Shown piece by piece: positions 48,244 to 59,475 of a DNA stretch of 64,000 nucleotides. Numbering within the stretch: the first letter of the stretch is position 1; the number at the start of each line of letters is the position of its first letter. The stretch is taken from NCBI GenBank assembly GCA_018873225.1, contig JAEILZ010000003.1, positions 3,348,001 through 3,412,000 on the forward strand, given 5' to 3'. The notes beneath the pieces were generated by a model. The model was not told the origin of the DNA, ran no database searches, and saw nothing but the letters and a program-made list of their open reading frames with translations. The position numbers were made by a program, and so were the translations under genes. The DNA comes from [Phialemoniopsis] sp. UDSM-2020 (lineage: Eukaryota; Ascomycota; Sordariomycetes; Thyridiales; Thyridiaceae).

Positions 48244-50664
48244 TTAAAATCGATTGCTTGCTGCCCAAATGCTTGCTGATGCTGAAGCGGCCCATTCGCT
48301 TTCCTCGTATGGGGGAGTGGGCCACTTGTACTGTGATGTCTTCTTCTCAAGATTCAAAGGCTTGGGCGTGACAGCCTCCTTGCTGTCTCCGAAAAGGACT
48401 GCATTCCCGCTCGCAGATGGCGAGGGTGTGGGGTAAGGGTTGGAGATGGCAGCATTGCTGACCGTTTGTCGCAAAGCTGGCTTTCCATCGTTGTCCATCC
48501 TCTTCATTGCGCGGTGGGTGGAGTTGAGCACTTCGTCGAGCAGCTCTTCTTCCTCATCTGGAGCGTCGTATTGGTGAACGCCTTGAGTTGCCTGTGCCCG
48601 TCGTGTCCTGCTCGAAACGGGCCCCGCAGCACGGGCCGCACCCAGTAGATTGTCCACCGATCGTGGCTGGTGGTGAGGCAAAGAGTGGTGCCGCTTGAGG
48701 CTGCTGTTGGTCGTGAAGTGATGAGCAGGCACTGCCGGCGGGTTCACAGGCTCCACATCTTCCTGCACTTGGCTGAGAGCCTTGTCAAGCGACTCGTAAC
48801 CATCCTTGGCAACGGGTGCAGGTGGCTGATCGATCACCATGGAGGAGCGGTTGCTGGCCCACGGACCGCAGCCAGCCTGGGCTTCTACATCGTCGTAAGC
48901 GGGGGTGATGGGTGTTTGGTGACGCCCAGAGAACCGGCGCGCGCGCTTCCTTAGATGAGAAAAGAAGCTTTCCTTGTGGCTGCTTGGCGGCGATGCCAGC
49001 CCGCTGTTGCCGTTGAGGGCACGTTCTGCCTGTTGCCTGTGGATCTCGGCATAGTGATTCGTGCTCGAGGCGACAGAGAGCTGACGCCCAATCTTCTTCG
49101 ACTTGTCGTCTGCTCGCTGGACTCCATTGGCGTAAGAATCATTGTAAGAAGGAGTCCGATTGCTCGCCTGGGCTGTGACTTGGTCCGACATTGGTGAAAT
49201 CGGTCGGATGGTTGGCAGGATCGGCATGGGTGCGACATTCGATGGTCCGTTAGACCACGTGGTTCGCTTACCCGCAGCCGGCCTTGCCTTCGGTGCTGCA
49301 ACTTCAGTGGCCGCGTGGACGGGCGATGGTCGCGGTGCGGGCGTGTCCTTGACGACCTGCGGGACAACGGCAACCTCGGCACTCTCGGTGCGGCCAATGA
49401 GCGACTTCCTGAACCAGGATGGCTTGGACGAGGTAGGAGTCGTCGAGGCGGAATCCTTGCTCTTACTGAGATCCGATTGCTTGCGACCAAGGATCCTCGA
49501 GGCAGACGACTTGGGTCGTAGAGGATCTACCGCATCGTTGAAGTACTCGTGCGCCAATGACTGGCTCGACGTAGGTCGGTTCTTGGGATCCCACATAAGG
49601 CACCATGTGACAAAGTTGCTGAGCGATGCCGGCCATTGCGGCGACTGGAGGATGGTGTCCATGGAGTGTGGCGCCATCTTGGGGAAGGAAAACCCTAATT
49701 TGCCTGCAAGCCTTGTGCCTTCCCTCCAATCGCCGCCTCCGACGCGTAGTCCCGACTTGTTGTACCAGTTACCAGGGCTACCCATGATCTCACACACCCT
49801 CCAGACCTGATCGACCTCGTTACCGCCGGGGAACAGAGGCTTGAGGGTTGCGATCTCGACAGCCATGGCACCCACGGCCCAGATATCGACGGGTGCCGAG
49901 TACTCGCCAGCCCGGAGTAATACCTCAGGCGCACGATACCAGCGGGTCGACACGTATGTCGTGTACGGTAATTTGGAATGCGTCTCTCGGGCAAGCCCAA
50001 AATCAGCAATCTTGACGGTGTATGTAGGCGGCGTAGATGGGGGCGTGACCAGTGAAGAGTATCGCCGGAACGAGTTGGACGAATCCTGGTGGCCAGAGGT
50101 GGTAACAAGAATGTTTTCCGGCTTGATGTCGCGGTGGAAGAAGTTGTGGGCATGGATATGCTCGAGACCTTGCATGATCTGGAACAGAATGCTCTTCACG
50201 CTAGCATTGTCCAGGCACTTGTGATCCCTCGCCTTCATCAGCTGATACAGGTTGCCCTCCATATACTCCATCGCGATGTGAAGCTTTTTGCTGAAAGGGT
50301 CCAAGAAGATGTCCAAGGCGGGGACCAAATGGCTGTGAGCTGGAAGTGTCCTGAGGAAGACCACTTCACGGAGCTCCAAGCATGGAGTGAAGGACTCGAA
50401 TGTCTTCTTCATCGTCTTGATAGCGACCTGGAAAATTGAATCGTCAGTGTCTGCATGAATTCCGCGGTCATTAATCCAATTACTCACAACTGTGCCTCTT
50501 CGAGCAACGCTGGCGCCGGCACTCCGTACCCGCGCCAGGACGACGCTACCAAAGCTTCCATCCCCGATCTCCTTCAGAACCTCGAACCTGTCTTCAAGAG
50601 CCAGCATGTTGGCTACTGGGTGATTTGATGAGCCCCTGTGGGCTAGGTCGTGTCCAACAGTCAT
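48244..50664 (-). CDS. ime2: Ime2/ImeB-type protein kinase (RCK/MAK family)
   Basis: Two exons (50488-50664 and 48244-50427) encode 786 residues. The kinase domain lies at about residues 27-380: glycine loop GDGSFGSVV, catalytic lysine in VAIK (K63), HRDIKPEN with D159, DFGLA at D201, and a T-x-Y activation loop (YTTYVSTRWYRAPE). The TxY loop and the PLFPGGNEVDQVWRVCEIMG segment point to the MAK/ICK/Ime2 (RCK) group, which in fungi controls sexual development, light response or mating. A long Ser/Pro-rich disordered C-terminal tail follows. The single intron (60 nt) ends just before the VAIK strand; it is divisible by three and has no stop, so the unspliced frame is also open and would insert 20 residues. 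I chose splicing because it restores RGTVVAIKTMKKT. Confidence 0.93.
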   Translation of the reverse strand: MTVGHDLAHRGSSNHPVANMLALEDRFEVLKEIGDGSFGSVVLARVRSAGASVARRGTVVSNWINDRGIHADTDDSIFQVAIKTMKKTFESFTPCLELREVVFLRTLPAHSHLVPALDIFLDPFSKKLHIAMEYMEGNLYQLMKARDHKCLDNASVKSILFQIMQGLEHIHAHNFFHRDIKPENILVTTSGHQDSSNSFRRYSSLVTPPSTPPTYTVKIADFGLARETHSKLPYTTYVSTRWYRAPEVLLRAGEYSAPVDIWAVGAMAVEIATLKPLFPGGNEVDQVWRVCEIMGSPGNWYNKSGLRVGGGDWREGTRLAGKLGFSFPKMAPHSMDTILQSPQWPASLSNFVTWCLMWDPKNRPTSSQSLAHEYFNDAVDPLRPKSSASRILGRKQSDLSKSKDSASTTPTSSKPSWFRKSLIGRTESAEVAVVPQVVKDTPAPRPSPVHAATEVAAPKARPAAGKRTTWSNGPSNVAPMPILPTIRPISPMSDQVTAQASNRTPSYNDSYANGVQRADDKSKKIGRQLSVASSTNHYAEIHRQQAERALNGNSGLASPPSSHKESFFSHLRKRARRFSGRHQTPITPAYDDVEAQAGCGPWASNRSSMVIDQPPAPVAKDGYESLDKALSQVQEDVEPVNPPAVPAHHFTTNSSLKRHHSLPHHQPRSVDNLLGAARAAGPVSSRTRRAQATQGVHQYDAPDEEEELLDEVLNSTHRAMKRMDNDGKPALRQTVSNAAISNPYPTPSPSASGNAVLFGDSKEAVTPKPLNLEKKTSQYKWPTPPYEESEWAASASASIWAASNRF

Positions 50665-51330
50665 GATGGACGTCGGTGTTGTGGAATTCGCCGTTCTAGA
50701 TTATCCAGCAGCTTGGCAGCCCTGGTCTAATAAGCTGACAAGCAGTCAGCAACGGAGAGTCCGGCTACGGCAGGAACCGCGCCTACCGATTCTAGCCCTT
50801 CGATAGGCTCTTTTCGAAAGAGCTCCTTGCGATTATTGTTGCATGCAGATTGACGTTGGTATTTGTTCGAGTTGCGATAGAGTGCTCGATTATGGTATGG
50901 GCCGGGCGACGCGGTGAAACCAGGACCTTAGGGCGTATTGAGTACGATGTTGAGGATGTAAAATGAGGGGAAACCGAGCCGAATGAGTACGGACGGAGGA
51001 GTGAAAAAAGGAAAGGGAAGAAAAGAGCGGTATTGATCCAGGATATGGTAAGATGCAAAAGATGATAATATAATTAAAAGGGTGAGAGGCCGGGGGAGAT
51101 CATAGAGGACGAGCACCAGACGGTCGGGCAGCGGGTCCCATCAATCTTCAGGGTCGAAAAGCAGAGGAGCTTCGGGTATTACCCACCCAGTTTTTAGCGT
51201 TGTGGGTTGTGATTTTTAGGAACGAAAGAGAGTGACTTGTTGCAAGGGGGGCCTAGGAAATGGTACATTAAAGCCTTCCCCTGGCTTCCCGTGAGGAAAT
51301 ATGCGCTGCTGCTTTGAGGACGAGTATGCG

Positions 51331-51345
51331 GTGTGTGTGTGTGTG
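51331..51345 (+). repeat. GT dinucleotide microsatellite
   Basis: A run of about seven GT units in non-coding DNA upstream of the kinase gene. Confidence 0.8.
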
Positions 51346-54300
51346 CGTCGCGAAACACTGCGGCAGTTCTAGTTCTCAGGGATGGCTCTCTCGAGGCGAA
51401 GCTCCCTAACCAGCGCGAACTGCTTTAAAAGGGGGGCTGAAGCCACTCGGTGAGAGACAGCTTCGATGTCGCAGGTCTGAAGCTGCTGAGAAAAAAGGGG
51501 GCGAGAGCAGACCGACGAAGAGAAAAAAAAAGAAATGTCAAAACCTGACGACGAGTGACTTCTTGGGATGAGCGTGAACCCACAACGGGGAACGTGTTCA
51601 ACGATGCCGTTGCGCCGCTCTTTGCGATTTCTGGGGCTTTGTTGGTGTCGAATTGGCGGGTGGGATTGGGATTGCTGGGAGAGGCTGGCACTCTGGCACT
51701 CTAACAGGTACTTCGGATACCCTAAACTTTGCTGGTGCTAGGGTGTCGGGGACGGCGCCAGAACTGGGTCACTCTGGGTCCTCCCTGAAATGCCCCGTCC
51801 TTAGCATGAATGATTGATGCTGGGGTGGTCACAACCTCTTCGACCGGCCGGATAGGAGACTGCCAATTTCGCTAATTAGACCGGGGGGCGTTTTTTCTCT
51901 CGTGCTGTCTTCTCTTCTGCTTCCTTGTACCCAAAATCAATTTGCGCCAACGGAACCGGGGGTTGGCTCGATTGGGAATACCAAATCTTTTGAGAGTGAC
52001 AAGGTTGCGAAATTACGTCGTGCGCTCTACCAGGGCGGATCTGGAGACCTACTTCGTCGGCCTTGTGTGTCTTGCTAGTGTCGGTGAGGTCGTCCTGTCA
52101 ATCGCGATCCTTGAATACAGCTTGGTTCCCAGTGCATTGAGCCCAAGCTGGGACCTCCAAGCCGTGCACGTCGGTTACAGAAGTGACGGTGACTAGCGAC
52201 GGCTAGATTGTCTCTTGTCTTAGATCGCACTGCGCTTCCTCGATGGAATCTAGAAGGGCCAAAAGCGTGGGTTTTGTGGGTGCGGTTGCCCGGCTGCTAA
52301 GATTGATTTATGCCAGAGGGGCAAACGGAAAATATGAAGAATGCTGTCGTCCTGGGGATGGCAACGGAGGGGATATATGCGATAACAGACATTTCACAAC
52401 GAATGAACGAGACAGAGCCAGCAAGGGTAAATATGCCCGCAAACCACAACAGACCTTCGTGCTATTGGGGGCACTGTCCAGATGTGCCAGCTTCGTGATT
52501 GCTCGAGACCAGCGCAACACGCGCAAGGGCTTCCGGGCAATGCCTGGATTTGGCCGTGTCTGTTTGGACCTCGACGGGGCTTCGCTCAGACGCCGGGCCA
52601 ATACAGACGAGTGAGCTCGAGCTCATGCGTCAGAGGGGATTGACACTTGGCGTGGAGGGATCAAGAGCCAACAACAAGGAACTGGGAAGAGGCGATCGCT
52701 CAAGCTGGTAAGAGCCCTTCCGCTGCTGTTGTTTTTCCCTAGCTTCCAGATTGACATCGACGTCGTATTTTGGAAAGACGACGATCCTCACGCGTCCGTC
52801 TGCCCAGCTACGCGTGCCACGCGGGCACAGCGACCATGTACCTGCTTTTGTACGACACGCTGCTCCTCGCCGAGAAAGGTAAAATGATCGGGAGCAAGGG
52901 CATGTTTCTTTTTTCCACTGCGGTCCCCTGTGAATCCTTTCCTCCCTTTGACCATGGCCCGATTTTGGCAAGCAGAACGCACAGCAAATGGCATAAGCGT
53001 AGGATAAACAGGTGGTGCTGCACATAAAGTGGTTCAATCATGGAACTCCCGATCTTGGGGGGCAATTTAGATGGTCTTGGGCGGCCACCCAATCGTCATA
53101 ACACTGGCTGCTAATTTGATACCAGAAGAGTGCCACACGCGCGTCAGCCCATGGCTCTCATTCGGTGTTTCCAGCCTGTGCCACTCCCTCTCCCCTCGTG
53201 AGCTGATACACGGACCAAAGAGCTCTTTGAGATAATCGTGCCTGCGAAGGGTAGGCACCTGATCGAGAGCCCCCTTGCTCCGGAGATGCCAGGAGATGGG
53301 GAAAAGCTGGAGCAAAGCAAGAGAAAGAGAAGCGAGGGATGGCAGAAGATGGGTGGTGCCTCGCAGAACAAATGCTTGCAGGTCAGGGCGAGCTCCTGCA
53401 GTAGCTTCGCGTCAGCCAGCACGGCGGCGTGGGCGGCCACATCACAGCTGCATGGAGCAGTCGAGAGATGTGCAGGTACACTTCCTCTTTGGCGGTTGTC
53501 GGCTTGACCGTTGTCCCTTTTGGTACCTGTCACAACCAGTTTTGGGGTGGACCAAAAGGCGAGAAGGGCAGCAGCCAGAAGCATTCTGGCGTGTCTGGGT
53601 GTGTGCGTGTGTGAGTGAGCACGGCAGTCAGGGGCATGCGGCCACCAAAATCCAGGAGGGAGCTTCCGGGCGCTGGTGCGTGTGGAGCCCAAGGACGGTC
53701 TTGAGCGACTTGTTTCTAGAAGCCAGAGTACTTGGCGATAGCACGATTTTCCCAGCCCACGTCGAGTACCATTTAAGCATTCTCAATGTATCCCCACAGG
53801 GATCCCCCCGATCTGCCCTGATTCGTCGGTACGCTAACGCCTCGGCCCCTTCCACTGGACCGCTCATCTGCACGGGAAGCTTTTTGGGCTGGGTACACAG
53901 CCAGGAACAAAGCTACTAGTCAGCTCTGTTTGACAGCACTTCATGAGAGTCGCTTTTACCCACTAGCCATGCACATGTAGCGGCCGTGCTGAAGTATCGA
54001 GAACCCATCGCGCTCTTAGCACCGGTTAGGCTTTAGGTTGCCAGTCGTAGAGCACAGGTACACATCTCTTGCTCGTGTGGTGCTTTTTGGATGCCAAAGA
54101 CAGCCACCAAAACATTCGACTCCACTCTGGCCTCTCTCCCATTTTTGGATATGGGAGCGCATGCTCGTCATGGCCGGGAGGCACATTCGCAAGCTTGTTT
54201 GCTTTATTTCGTACAGCAGCACGTTGGACCCAAACCCTGACAACAGTGCGGGCGGGACTGATATTTCCCCGCAAGGACCAGCAGCTTTTGAATGCCCCTG

Positions 54301-54759
54301 ATGCAGATGCACGATACACAAATTCCAAGGAGCAAGACCTCAGAGATGTGACTGTACCCAGAACAGAAGTAGACGTACAGACGGTCCCGCGGTCAAGCTT
54401 CCCCTTGGTCCTTGACTGGCGCGAGACAATGTGAATTATCGTTGGTCACACAAAATGGCGCCTCCCCGAGGACGACGCCATTGGACCCCTGAGATTTCCG
54501 CAATGTCAACGGTTCAATGCGTGCGGGGGATGTGAACCGCCAGGGTCTGTGTTTGGTCGTGCCATCAGACTAAGGCAGCCTCTTCCTTGCGTCAAACAAA
54601 CCAAGAGGAGCCGTTCATGCACTTGGGTCGACGATGTACTCGTTAGCACCGGGAGCAAGACCGCCTGCTCAAACCGTGCACGCCATGGCAGAACTTGCCT
54701 CGAACCTGTTGTGGATGAGTAGGCATCGAATCTTTCGGGTCCATAGATGCGAAAATTAC

Positions 54760-55023
54760 CTGCAGCCCCTCTTCATTTGCTCTGGAACCTGGGATCTCAA
54801 TCCGCGCCGTTCCAACCTTCCAGAAGCTTATCCCTGTGCGTGTCATCTTAATATCGGTCAAATCATTGACCAGGGGCAAGAGCTCCCCATCCTCGTCTGA
54901 AACGGAGCAATAGCAACGTCCCCGGTCATCGAGCTCCATACCTGTCCACCTATTGCACCTTTTGAAAGCAACTTCAAACTCGATACGCCACAGACAAGAG
55001 GCCCCTCTATCTTCATCGTGCAA
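54760..55023 (-). other. Isolated exon-like open stretch, possible gene remnant
   Basis: On the minus strand 88 codons run without a stop and read like protein, with mixed charged and hydrophobic residues (for example RIEFEVAFKRCNRWTGMELD and SFWKVGTARIEIPGS), ending at a plausible donor (CAG followed by GTAATT). The frame has a TGA shortly upstream and no ATG start. No downstream partner exon was found. It could be an exon of an unrecognised gene, a decayed gene, or chance. Confidence 0.25.
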
Positions 55024-55681
55024 GAGAATGGATGGTCACAGTGGGATTCTGGGCACTCATCACCAAGAGCGCTTCTAGGCATTGTGGCAGACAATTTTGA
55101 CAGCATGTGCTAATACCAATAGCCGCTGCTATCACAACAACCCATGATACTGAAACGACGCCTGTGCCTTGTCTTGACTCGAGAGAGTACTCCGTACCTT
55201 TGACTTGGTACATGGCTCGGGCTCTTCCACAAAGCAAGTCGTGCAAAAGCGAAGACCCTGAATTTTCAAGCCGAGCCTGTGCCGGACGGCGCCGTCCCGC
55301 CGCTAGTAGAAGTCGGGGCTAAGCCCGGGTCATGTCGAGATACGCCACACTGTCATGCTGGACACCGACCGGCCGAAGAGGGCGAGAAGTAAGCTGGCTT
55401 CGTCAGTGTGGCCCTGTCCCTATGATTGAGATGCAGTGTTTCATTACAAACCATTGCGATGTTGAGCAACCTCTAAGTCGAGATAGGAATCGGATATCCT
55501 CAAGGACATGCCCTATACTCTTTCCTACCCCCCGGCTGCAGTGTCACTTGACGGCTTTGCAAAATTACCTTGGACAATGACGAGACAAGAGCTCCGGCGC
55601 TGACTCCGGCGCTGACTGGGTTGGTCCAAAGAATATGATAGAGTCTAAATCACCTGGTCATGTCTAAGTTGGTGATGCTTT

Positions 55682-55701
55682 GGGCTGGCTGGCTGGCTGG
55701 C
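55682..55701 (+). repeat. GGCT tetranucleotide repeat
   Basis: About five consecutive GGCT units in non-coding DNA. Confidence 0.7.
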
Positions 55702-57041
55702 TATGATCCTTGGTTGAAAAGACATAATCATCCTTCGGGTAGTCCCATCTAAGCTGGCATCGACAGCTCACCATCTTGTCAGCTCGCTGGTCTTGAACAT
55801 GCAGCGACTAGCATTTAGCAATAACGGTGTTGTTATATTTACGGTATGCCTAGTGCAGGATGTGATGGTTGGCATATCTTTCCTCCCTGTTTCTCACCAT
55901 AAGTGTATTCACCATGCCACTCTGGAGTATCTCCCTGATACGTCCGTAGGAAACAAATCAGTAATGCACGAAAGATTATCTGGAAACTATTCGTCAGGCA
56001 GAATTACCGTACGGCTACAGTTGCACCAGGCCACTCTAAATACGTAGGCATACATTTTCAACTATATGTCTCCGACGACTTGGGATCATCCGAAGTCATT
56101 CATCACCAGGCCCACAGCTCATCACAGGTAAAGAATGAATCATTCGTCATCCTTGGACACGCCAGAAAGGCGAGCTTTGTTGTAAGTCAAAAGCCTTCTC
56201 CAATCATGAGTAGTATTTCTCCACCACCGAACCTGGATTGGAAGGGCTGCTTTCTCTTTTGAATCTCAGGTAGACGTTCATTCTTGTCAGCGTCTTGCAG
56301 CAAGAAAGGGAAGGCGCGATCCAGTGCCATCTCCTATCGACATTTACGGGAAACTGCATTGTTTGCTGAGAACAATCAGCAAGCATCTGCACATCAGTCC
56401 GCCCCTCGAAAACCTGACTCCTCAAAAGTAATAGCTTGAAAAGTTTTTCCTCCTGCCCTCAGTTCGGAAACATACTGCGACCTCAAACACCTTGAATATC
56501 GTTCGCGTCCTTGGCTCGAGCCGTCTCACCTGTCATCACCCCCTACCCGATCTACTTACGCAGGGACAAGACTCAGGTCCCATCGGCATATTGATTGTGA
56601 GAAAAACTTCATCTCAATTTTCAATCCGCTCTTTCAATGCCGTCTACACCTTCTCCCTGATATCCTATCCCATCAAATCTCACCCCTGGGTCAACGAAAC
56701 TCTAATCACATTAACTTCCTCTCCCCCAACCCATTACCGCCAAATATCTCACTTGCCGCCTACATGAGGTCACGAACTTCTCATTAAATACGCTGTCCTC
56801 TTCCTTTACCTCAACGGACAGTGCAAACAAGACCTCGACTTTCCCCATTCTCGCGCCCAGTTCTGACTAGGCTTTTTCTTCGAAGTCGGGTTTTCAACTC
56901 TGGTTCACTCGGATATCGCATTCTCGGTATTCGAAAGATCATTGTCCTAACACGACACGTATCTAGCAACAAGGCGAGGCGATTATTCCAAGTTGTTTTG
57001 ACTTCCTTGCAGCTGATACACCAAGGAAAAGGGTCTTCATT

Positions 57042-58296
57042 ATGACCATGGCGACCAACGGAGCCAACATGTGAGCAGACAATATCTCCATTGCAATACG
57101 TGGCCTAACCTGAGAATAGGAATAGGATCCGTTGTTCGATGGGCGGAGAGTGGAAGGAGCGCGTCGAGTTCTCCAAGCGCCAGCTTGATATCTACGACAG
57201 AAGTCTCCGCAATCGCTCATCTGGTGTCACTGCAGCCAACAGCAATATCAAGTGCCTTGAACACAGCGGATGTGGTGCCAAGGAGCTGAAATGCGAGGGG
57301 CCTTGCCAGAAATGGCTCTCGCACAGCCAGTTCAGTAAGAGAACGCGTCAACTGGACCGCAACGTAAGTGTCACCCATATTCTGCCCGACAATGTCTCCT
57401 GTGGTATTAACTACTTCGTCTTCAATGCAGTGGTGTTATCGGTGCACAGCCTGGCAGGTAGGCCTCGAGCCGGGCTACACCCCTTTTGCGGCTCCGAACA
57501 ATGTGCTTTCACACCTGGAAAAGCAAAAGGTTCTGGAGAAGCATATCGGCGTTCACCCTGGTGCTATCGAAGGCGACGGCTCCATCGACGATTGCCGCGA
57601 GTCCGTCAGCGGAGTAAGACCGTTCATTTTCCTGCACATTTCTACTTGAACAACAGTCGTTGATATTCTCTCTAGGTTCAGTCTGAGAGCCACTTCAGCT
57701 TCGATATGAGGTCGGACTCCGCTCCGCCCATCATGCAGGATCAAGCAGGACATTCCGATCTAGACTCGGCCCTGCCTCTGAAGAACATGGACATCTTCAC
57801 TTTCAACTCCAAGAAGTTCACGGGCCAGACGGATGATGACTACGCTCCCACTGAAGATAGCCGCCCCACCTGTTCGGACTTCAACAGCACTTTTCACACG
57901 AGCGTCACCGATGGTACAGCCAAGTTCTTCGCTGAGAGCTACGGTATGAGCTCATCAGCCTCGACTACGCCACGGAGCGGCCCGGGAGTCGTTCAGTATA
58001 ATGCTTGGGCAGCCGATGGCCAGGTGGTAACCAGGCGCAAGGCAATGACCGTTGTGTCTGATGTCACGTCCACACTAGGTGGTCATCGCCGTGTCGAGCG
58101 AGAAGCCGGCAAGTCGGGCTGGGCTCGTCCTGTGAGTGAATAATGCGAATCATGATATATTCATTGGTAGCTAATTTTTTGATGTCACTAGTCTTCTCGA
58201 AAGACCGAGATGGTGCCTCCAGAATACATGGCTCAAGCGGCCGACATGGAGCCCATCATCGAGTTCGATGAAGATGGCAGCGAGGACGAATGTTGA
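57042..58296 (+). CDS. Stc1-like zinc-binding domain protein
   Basis: Five exons (57042-57070, 57120-57363, 57431-57613, 57676-58131, 58192-58296) encode 338 residues. The N-terminal 100 residues hold a cysteine framework: C68-x3-C72, a QFSKRTRQL segment, and C93-x2-C96 followed by TAWQ. This is the Cys-Cys...FSK...Cys-Cys...Q pattern of the Stc1 domain. An earlier unit, CSMGGEWKERVEFSKRQL (residues 15-32), echoes the same FSK-x-QL element. In fission yeast Stc1 links RNAi to the CLRC histone methyltransferase, but filamentous fungi have several Stc1-domain proteins of unknown role. The remaining about 200 residues are polar and disordered, ending in an acidic tail (EFDEDGSEDEC). Every junction keeps the frame; introns are 49-67 nt. 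Confidence 0.82.
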
Positions 58297-59475
58297 AAGG
58301 CTTCGTGATGAAAGAGCATAACGCATCACGAGAGAGCGAAGAAGAGCGCCACAGGGATTGCACTGTCACCTTCACTACTACACCCCCCAACACAGCCATC
58401 TCCCAAGAATCCCCCGAGCTAGTCTGGTCACCTTGCCGGATTTAAGCTTTCTAAAATCTCTCTACTTTCGCGTTGAATTCAACGAGAGTCTTGAATCACT
58501 CTTCCCAAAATTATTTTGCGTTTTGGAGGGCAGCATACTCGATGTATCTAGATGCCAATTCCCACCCCCAAGTCACATCACAGCGAAAACCTATCTCGTT
58601 CCAGCCTTTCCTAAAGCTTTCCCTAATAATTCAAAATTTCCTATGTCTGTAATGTGTATTGGCACTTGCTATTATAAGCAAGGGCAAAAGAACTGTGCTG
58701 TAAGGTGATGATTGACTGCAAGTTTGACGCGGGTGGTGTATTTTCTGGCCATGTCTGAACAGCGTCGAAGTTGCTCGTGAGCTCACTGAATATGGCTTGC
58801 TGTTCTACATTACCTGACTTGCGTCACACAAGGAATACTCTCACTAGACTCTAGGTGAATCACGGGCAGACCTCTGAGTTGTTGGTGCAACCCAGTCAGG
58901 AGCCGGCGGGCACCCATAGGTGCTACCGCCTCCATCAACGAAGCTTTATTGGCCATGTAAGGCCCCATGAATAACTGCTATGGTAGCAGTTACTCGTAAG
59001 AGGGTAATATTCACTTAGAATTACCTCCAGTCACTAGAGCAGAGCTTGTTGCGTTGCAGCTGCTTTGCACTGCCCGGCAGAAAACCCAAATGAATGTTAC
59101 ACGTTCTTCATCCCATCTCTTGATGATAGTCTTCGACCAGTCAACTGTCAATCTATGGCCATTTCTGAAGCTTCGCCAGTCAAACATTCTGTTGTTTGTC
59201 CCTGAATCATGTAGTTACTCAAGACGCATATCGTCACCCATGGAATATCAGAGTCAATAGAGGTGTTGAGCCCTCGTAGAGAGCCTTCTGAAGGGAGCTT
59301 GTGACTGTTGGGATCTGTGTATAAAGCCTGGGCTTACCTCCTGCTCATGAACTGTGAGATGATTTGTATTCGTGCATTTGATTATTTCTCATCCTTGGAC
59401 TCATAACGATCCCTTGATATCTTGAAATCATCTCGATCTACACAGCGAACACCATCAAGCATCGTCTCGTGTTAG
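58297..59475. other. Intergenic between the Stc1-like and DUF7514-like genes
   Basis: The first about 400 nt are likely the 3' UTR of the upstream gene. No motif-bearing frame was seen. The last about 100 nt before 59,476 form the leader of the next gene. Confidence 0.45.

Larger units (their letters stand above)
50665..57041. other. Gene-poor 6.4 kb block
   Basis: The left about 400 nt is the kinase's upstream region. No gene is supported elsewhere, though one minus-strand open stretch (54,760-55,023) looks coding. Overlapping long frames on both strands at 53,144-53,919 contradict each other and lack motifs. Simple repeats: (GT)n at about 51,331-51,345, a 12-bp duplication GGCGCTGACTCC-type at about 55,595-55,618, and five GGCT units at about 55,682-55,701. 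The segment from about 56,450 to 57,041 is C/T-rich and probably the leader of the Stc1-like gene. Confidence 0.5.

Noticed and set aside
53144..53919. Long overlapping open frames on both strands (182 and 214 codons)
   Set aside because: They overlap antisense, one starts with TTG, composition follows local GC bias, and neither contains a recognisable domain or splice structure.
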